This document shows positions 59,991 through 64,000 of a stretch of DNA of 64,000 bases, one piece after another (position 1 is the first letter of the stretch; every line of letters begins with the position of its first letter). A program made the position numbers and the translations under genes. The stretch spans positions 62,001 to 126,000 of the forward strand of contig NZ_FQTV01000005.1 in the NCBI RefSeq assembly GCF_900128905.1. Direction: 5' to 3'. Source of the DNA: Bacteroides luti (GTDB lineage Bacteria; Bacteroidota; Bacteroidia; Bacteroidales; Bacteroidaceae). The notes below the pieces were generated by a model. That model was not told the origin of the DNA, did not search any database, and saw only the letters and a list, made by a program, of their open reading frames with translations.

Positions 59991-61622
59991 ATGACAAAAG
60001 ATACAGAAAAGGATATTAACCTCGCTGAATTTAAAGAAGAGGTACTAGCGGCCTATCCTAAAAAGGTTGCAAAGAAAAGAGGAAAAGCAATTGTGTACAA
60101 TGATCCTGATGAAATTCCTCAGATTCAGGCCAACGTACGTACAATTCCCGGAATTATTACTCAGAGAGGATGTACTTATGCCGGGTGTAAAGGTGTGGTT
60201 CTGGGCCCAACAAGAGATATTGTAAATATCACTCACGGACCAATCGGTTGTGGATTTTACTCATGGCTCACCCGCCGTAACCAGACTCGCCCTGACGAAC
60301 AGGCTCCTGAGAACTTTATTCCTTATGCTTTCTCTACGGATATGCAGGATTCCAATATTGTGTTTGGAGGGGAAGAAAAGCTAAAGCAGGCCATTCGTGA
60401 AGCATACGAACTATTTCACCCGAAAGCTATTGCAATTTTCTCTACCTGTCCGGTTGGATTGATTGGAGACGATGTGCACCGCGTGGCTCGTCACATGACT
60501 GAAGAACTGGAAGGTAAAGTAAATATCTTCGGATTCTCATGCGAAGGATATCGTGGAGTATCACAGTCGGCCGGTCACCACATTGCAAACAATGGTTTAT
60601 ACAAAAACCTTATTGGTAATGACGATTCTGTAGATGGCAAATACAAATTCAGAATAAACGTTTTAGGTGAATACAACATTGGTGGCGATGCCTTTGCTAT
60701 TGAAACATTAATGGATAAGTGTGGTATTGAGCTTGTAGCAACAATGTCCGGTAACTCCACAAAGAAACAATTTGAAACTGCACATACTGCCGATTTAAGT
60801 CTGGTTATGTGCCACCGATCAATAAACTATGTAGCAGAGATGCTTGAAACATCTTTTGGTATTCCATGGATGAAAGCAAACTTTATTGGTGCAGAAGCTA
60901 CAGCAAAAACACTTCGTAAGGTTGGTAAATATTTTGGTGATCAGGAATTAATTGACCGTATAGAGAAAGTGATTGCTGAAGAGATGATCCCAGTAAAAGA
61001 GGCTCAGGAAAAAGCATTGGAAAAAACCAAAGGCAAACTGGCTATGCTCTTCGTGGGAGGTTCTCGTGCTCATCATTATCAGGAACTATTCAATGAATTG
61101 GGGATGACAACAATCTCTGCCGGATATGAATTCGGCCACCGCGACGACTACGAAGGTCGCAGTGTAATTCCTTCCATTCAGATTGATGCAGATAGTCGTA
61201 ACATTGAACAAATTACGGTTAAAGAAGATGCCACCCGCTTTAAACCACGTAAAACCGAAGAGGAATTAAAAGCTTTGGAAAAAGAAGGACTGGAATTCAA
61301 CGGTTACGAAGGTATGATGGCAGAAATGAAGAAAGGAACTCTCGTTATAGATGACTTAAGTCATTACGAGATGGGGAAACTTATCGAGATGTATCATCCG
61401 GATATCTTCTGCGCCGGTATCAAAGAAAAGTTCTGCGTGCAAAAAATGGGTATACCATTGAAACAGTTGCATAACTACGATTACGGTGGTCCGTACGCAG
61501 CTTTTGAAGGAGCTATCAACTTCTACAAGGATATTGAGCAAATAGCTTGTTGCAGCATTTGGAAAGAAATGAAAGCTCCCTGGGAAAAAGAGGATATCGT
61601 CGAAGCAGAATATGTTTATTAA
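59991..61622 (+). CDS. nifD: nitrogenase molybdenum-iron protein alpha chain
   Basis: The 543-residue catalytic subunit carries P-cluster Cys in RGCTYAGCKGVV, HGPIGCGFYSW and FSTCPVGLIGDD. The FeMo-cofactor Cys is in VMCHRSINY and the cofactor His in LHNYDYGGPY. The active-site QS-GHH (GVSQSAGHHIANN) is intact. A ~50-residue insertion (EELKALEKEGLEFNGYEGMM...) before HPDIFCAG is typical of clostridial/group III alpha chains. It is therefore a Mo type, consistent with the mod genes upstream. A canonical Shine-Dalgarno site precedes it. Confidence 0.97.
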   Translation: MTKDTEKDINLAEFKEEVLAAYPKKVAKKRGKAIVYNDPDEIPQIQANVRTIPGIITQRGCTYAGCKGVVLGPTRDIVNITHGPIGCGFYSWLTRRNQTRPDEQAPENFIPYAFSTDMQDSNIVFGGEEKLKQAIREAYELFHPKAIAIFSTCPVGLIGDDVHRVARHMTEELEGKVNIFGFSCEGYRGVSQSAGHHIANNGLYKNLIGNDDSVDGKYKFRINVLGEYNIGGDAFAIETLMDKCGIELVATMSGNSTKKQFETAHTADLSLVMCHRSINYVAEMLETSFGIPWMKANFIGAEATAKTLRKVGKYFGDQELIDRIEKVIAEEMIPVKEAQEKALEKTKGKLAMLFVGGSRAHHYQELFNELGMTTISAGYEFGHRDDYEGRSVIPSIQIDADSRNIEQITVKEDATRFKPRKTEEELKALEKEGLEFNGYEGMMAEMKKGTLVIDDLSHYEMGKLIEMYHPDIFCAGIKEKFCVQKMGIPLKQLHNYDYGGPYAAFEGAINFYKDIEQIACCSIWKEMKAPWEKEDIVEAEYVY

Positions 61623-61643
61623 CCTGTAAAAACAAAAAGAATT

Positions 61644-63023
61644 ATGTTATTAAAGCACACTACAGATAAAGAAATAGACAGAAAGGCCTTGACTATTAAC
61701 CCCGCCAAAACCTGTCAACCTATTGGAGCAATGTATGCTGCGTTAGGTATTCATGGATGCTTGCCCCACAGTCATGGCTCGCAAGGCTGTTGTTCTTATC
61801 ATAGAAGTACATTAACCCGCCATTTTAAAGAGCCGGTTGTAGCTGCAACCAGTTCTTTCTCGGAAGGTTCTTCAGTATTCGGTGGTTCGGCCAACTTGGT
61901 TCAGGCAATAGAGACTATGTTCACGGTTTATAAACCAGAAGTTATTGCGGTTCACACAACTTGTCTTTCCGAAACAATTGGCGATGACCTTACTCAGATT
62001 GTCTCTAAAGCTAATGACGATGGACTAATACCCGAAGGGAAATTTGTGATTTATTGCAATACACCATCATACGTTGGAACGCATATCACCGGATATTCTA
62101 ATCAGGTTGCAGCAATGGTAAAGTTCTTCTCTACTGCTACACCTAAGAAAAAGAATGTGGTAAACCTGGTTGCAGGATGGATGGAACCATCAGACATGCG
62201 GGAAATAAAAAGACTTGCTCAGGTAATGGAAGCAAGAACAATTATGTTCCCGGACATGACCGGCGTACTTGATACTCCTCTCAACGGTAAATACCACATG
62301 TATCCCGACGGAGGAACAACAATTCCGGAACTGAGAGCTACGGGTGATAGCAAATTTACAATCGGCCTTGGACAATATTGCACGGAAGATGCTTGCATTA
62401 AACTTGAAAACAAATGCAAAGTTAAGTTTGAAGTGGTAGACATTCCTATTGGTTTAAAAGCAACAGACCGCTTCCTTATGTCTCTTAGCCGTCATGCTAA
62501 TCTTCCTATTCCTGATAGTATCACAGAAGAACGCGGACAATTAATCGACCTTATTGCCGACAATGCCAAATATCTTTATGGCAAACGCGTAGCATTATGG
62601 GGAGATCCGGATACATTGATTCCTCTTACTGAGTTTTTGGTAAGCCTAGACATGAAACCGGTTTATATCGTTAGTGGAACACCAGGAAAACCTTTCGATG
62701 AACGTATGTCCGAGATATTAAAAGATATTCCTGAAGCGAAGTTCATGAGCGGTGAACGTGCTGATATGTTCCGTCTTCATCAGTGGATTAAACAAGAAGG
62801 GGTTGATTTGCTTATAGGCAACACCTATGGTAAATACATTGCCAGAGATGAAGATACACCGTTTATTCGTTTTGGTTTCCCAATTGCCGATCGCTCCGGA
62901 CACAACTACTTCCCTAAAACCGGATATGTTGGTGCAACAAACCTGGTTATTCAGATTTTAAATGCTTTTATGGATCATCAGGATCGAACTTGTCCTGAAG
63001 AGAAGGTTGAGTTCCAAATGTAA
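61644..63023 (+). CDS. nifK: nitrogenase molybdenum-iron protein beta chain
   Basis: The 459-residue partner of NifD contributes P-cluster ligands in NPAKTCQPIGAMYAA, HGSQGCCSYHRS and HTTCLSETIGDD. The N-terminal extension of Azotobacter NifK is absent, as in group II/III enzymes, which explains the shorter length. It follows nifD by 21 bases. Confidence 0.97.
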   Translation: MLLKHTTDKEIDRKALTINPAKTCQPIGAMYAALGIHGCLPHSHGSQGCCSYHRSTLTRHFKEPVVAATSSFSEGSSVFGGSANLVQAIETMFTVYKPEVIAVHTTCLSETIGDDLTQIVSKANDDGLIPEGKFVIYCNTPSYVGTHITGYSNQVAAMVKFFSTATPKKKNVVNLVAGWMEPSDMREIKRLAQVMEARTIMFPDMTGVLDTPLNGKYHMYPDGGTTIPELRATGDSKFTIGLGQYCTEDACIKLENKCKVKFEVVDIPIGLKATDRFLMSLSRHANLPIPDSITEERGQLIDLIADNAKYLYGKRVALWGDPDTLIPLTEFLVSLDMKPVYIVSGTPGKPFDERMSEILKDIPEAKFMSGERADMFRLHQWIKQEGVDLLIGNTYGKYIARDEDTPFIRFGFPIADRSGHNYFPKTGYVGATNLVIQILNAFMDHQDRTCPEEKVEFQM

Positions 63024-63128
63024 TCTATTGAGAGTTGTTAGTTTAAAATGCTTCTGCATCTTTGAGAAAAAGTCATAATTCTCAGAATGCCGGAGCTTTT
63101 TTACTAAAGAATAAGAAAGAAAATAATC

Positions 63129-63142
63129 CTACATAAATGTAA
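63129..63142. promoter_or_regulatory. CTACAT-N2-ATGTAA palindrome upstream of nifE
   Basis: CTACAT-AA-ATGTAA is nearly a perfect palindrome and lies 120 bases before the sigma-54-like element at 63262. It repeats the layout upstream of nifH. Confidence 0.45.
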
Positions 63143-63261
63143 GATTATTCCCGTCTTCCTACTTCCGGGTAATACCGATATTCCCTCTCTTTTATAATGC
63201 TTATCTGTAAATATCTGAATTTGAATGCATAGAGTAATCCTGATTAGCAAACTCAACTCTT

Positions 63262-63277
63262 TGGCATGGTTTTGGTA
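63262..63277 (+). promoter_or_regulatory. sigma-54-like -24/-12 promoter upstream of nifE
   Basis: TGGCATGGTTTTGGTA keeps TGGCATG at -24 and GGTA at -12, weaker than at nifH. It is 27 bases before the nifE ATG. The 280-base gap from nifK has only a weak hairpin (63062-63086). Confidence 0.5.
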
Positions 63278-63303
63278 TTATAATAATTAAATGTAAGATC
63301 GAT

Positions 63304-64000
63304 ATGGACTATATTTTAAAAGAAAGAGAAAAGCAAGTGGCATTCGCAGGAATTAATGCAGCAACGATAGAGTGCAACAAAGAGAGCCTGGCTGGTTCGG
63401 TTAGTCAAAGGGCATGCGTTTTTTGTGGTTCCAGAGTTGTGCTCTATCCTATTGCAGATGCATTGCATCTTATCCATGGTCCTATTGGATGCGCCGCATA
63501 TACATGGGATATAAGAGGTTCTCTTTCTTCAGGACCAGAGTTACACAGACTTAGTTTCTCCACCGATTTACAAGAGAGAGACGTCATCTTTGGAGGTATC
63601 GATAAATTGAATGCGGCTATGGAAGAATTGATTGATCTTCATCATCCAAAAGCTGCTTTTATTTATACTACCTGTATTGTAGGAGTTATTGGTGATGATG
63701 TGGAATCAGCCTGCAAAGAGATGGCTCTCCGTAAAGGTATTCCCGTTATCCCTGTTCAGGCACCTGGCTTTCAAGGATCAAAAAAAGACGGGTATAAGGT
63801 TGCTTGCGAAGCACTCTTTCAACTTGTAGGCACTATAAATAAACCAACACCTAAGTATAGCATAAATATACTCGGTGACTTTAATCTTGCCGGTGAACTC
63901 TGGATTTTATTGGAGTATTACAAAAAGATGGGTATTCATGTTAACGCCACAATCACCGGAGATGGAAGAGTTGAAGATATCTGTAATGCCCACAATGCTT
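63304..64000 (+). CDS. nifE: nitrogenase FeMo-cofactor scaffold subunit NifE (3' partial)
   Basis: The frame is open from ATG 63304 to the end of the window (232 codons). The product MDYILKEREKQVAFAG... with SQRACVFCGSRVVLYPIADALHLIHGPIGCAAYTWDIRG and TTCIVGVIGDDVESAC is the typical NifE N-terminus. NifEN is the scaffold on which the cofactor is finished, so nifN and nifB are expected to follow. It is separated from nifK by 280 bases and has its own promoter-like element. Confidence 0.95.
   Translation, partial: MDYILKEREKQVAFAGINAATIECNKESLAGSVSQRACVFCGSRVVLYPIADALHLIHGPIGCAAYTWDIRGSLSSGPELHRLSFSTDLQERDVIFGGIDKLNAAMEELIDLHHPKAAFIYTTCIVGVIGDDVESACKEMALRKGIPVIPVQAPGFQGSKKDGYKVACEALFQLVGTINKPTPKYSINILGDFNLAGELWILLEYYKKMGIHVNATITGDGRVEDICNAHNA

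Overview
The window looks like a chromosome segment of an anaerobic Bacteroidales bacterium close to Bacteroides. Supporting features are promoter boxes of the TAnnTTTG type, start sites that mostly lack a Shine-Dalgarno sequence, the long two-part form of IspG, a TGS-uridine kinase fusion, DUF3098/DUF4491/DUF3667 proteins, a ptb-buk pair, and the polysaccharide enzymes GH97, GH31 and PL10. Unusually for such a genome, it also carries a molybdenum nitrogenase cluster.

Region 1 (1-9.93 kb) is a visibly AT-rich polymorphic-toxin island. It opens with the 3' part of an RHS-repeat gene whose variable tip looks like a permuted papain-like toxin, followed by a lipoprotein immunity candidate. Downstream lie remnants of replaced RHS tips. 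At least two are well supported, broken by stops and frameshifts, and each is followed at once by an intact small immunity-like gene. About eight more small + strand orphan genes follow: lipoproteins, membrane proteins, a Sel1-like pair and a DUF2750-like protein. A broken XRE regulator and a 5'-truncated minus-strand immunity-like gene also lie here.

Region 2 (10-53.6 kb) is ordinary core chromosome. It holds ispG-purE-gcvH-PAP2-rpoN, a TGS-uridine kinase, a sirtuin, two FKBP isomerases, an Lrp regulator, buk/ptb, ldcA, an M28/glutaminyl-cyclase lipoprotein, sufE, ribF, a Ca2+ P-type ATPase, an S41 protease, coaD, parE, a PL10 pectate lyase, tRNA-Met(CAU), GH97 and GH31 glucosidases, an ftsX-like/uppP/truB/queA/folK run, and metK behind a SAM-II-like riboswitch.

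Region 3 (53.7-64 kb) is a molybdenum uptake and nitrogen fixation block, all on the + strand: mop, modE-like HTH, outer-membrane porin, modA, modB, modC, nifH, nifI1, nifI2, nifD, nifK, then nifE running off the end. The mop, nifH and nifE units are each preceded by a sigma-54-like -24/-12 element and by CTACAT-N2-ATGTAG-like palindromes that could be activator sites. rpoN itself is in the window at 13.6-15.0 kb. Between modA and modB, four TGTACA boxes are spaced exactly 22 bp apart. The Mop domain and the ModE DNA-binding domain are separate genes, and ModC has no TOBE domain. nifI1 and nifD have near-perfect Shine-Dalgarno sequences, unlike the rest of the window. The most novel-looking signals are the 22-bp TGTACA array, the shared regulatory architecture of mod and nif, and the toxin-tip graveyard.
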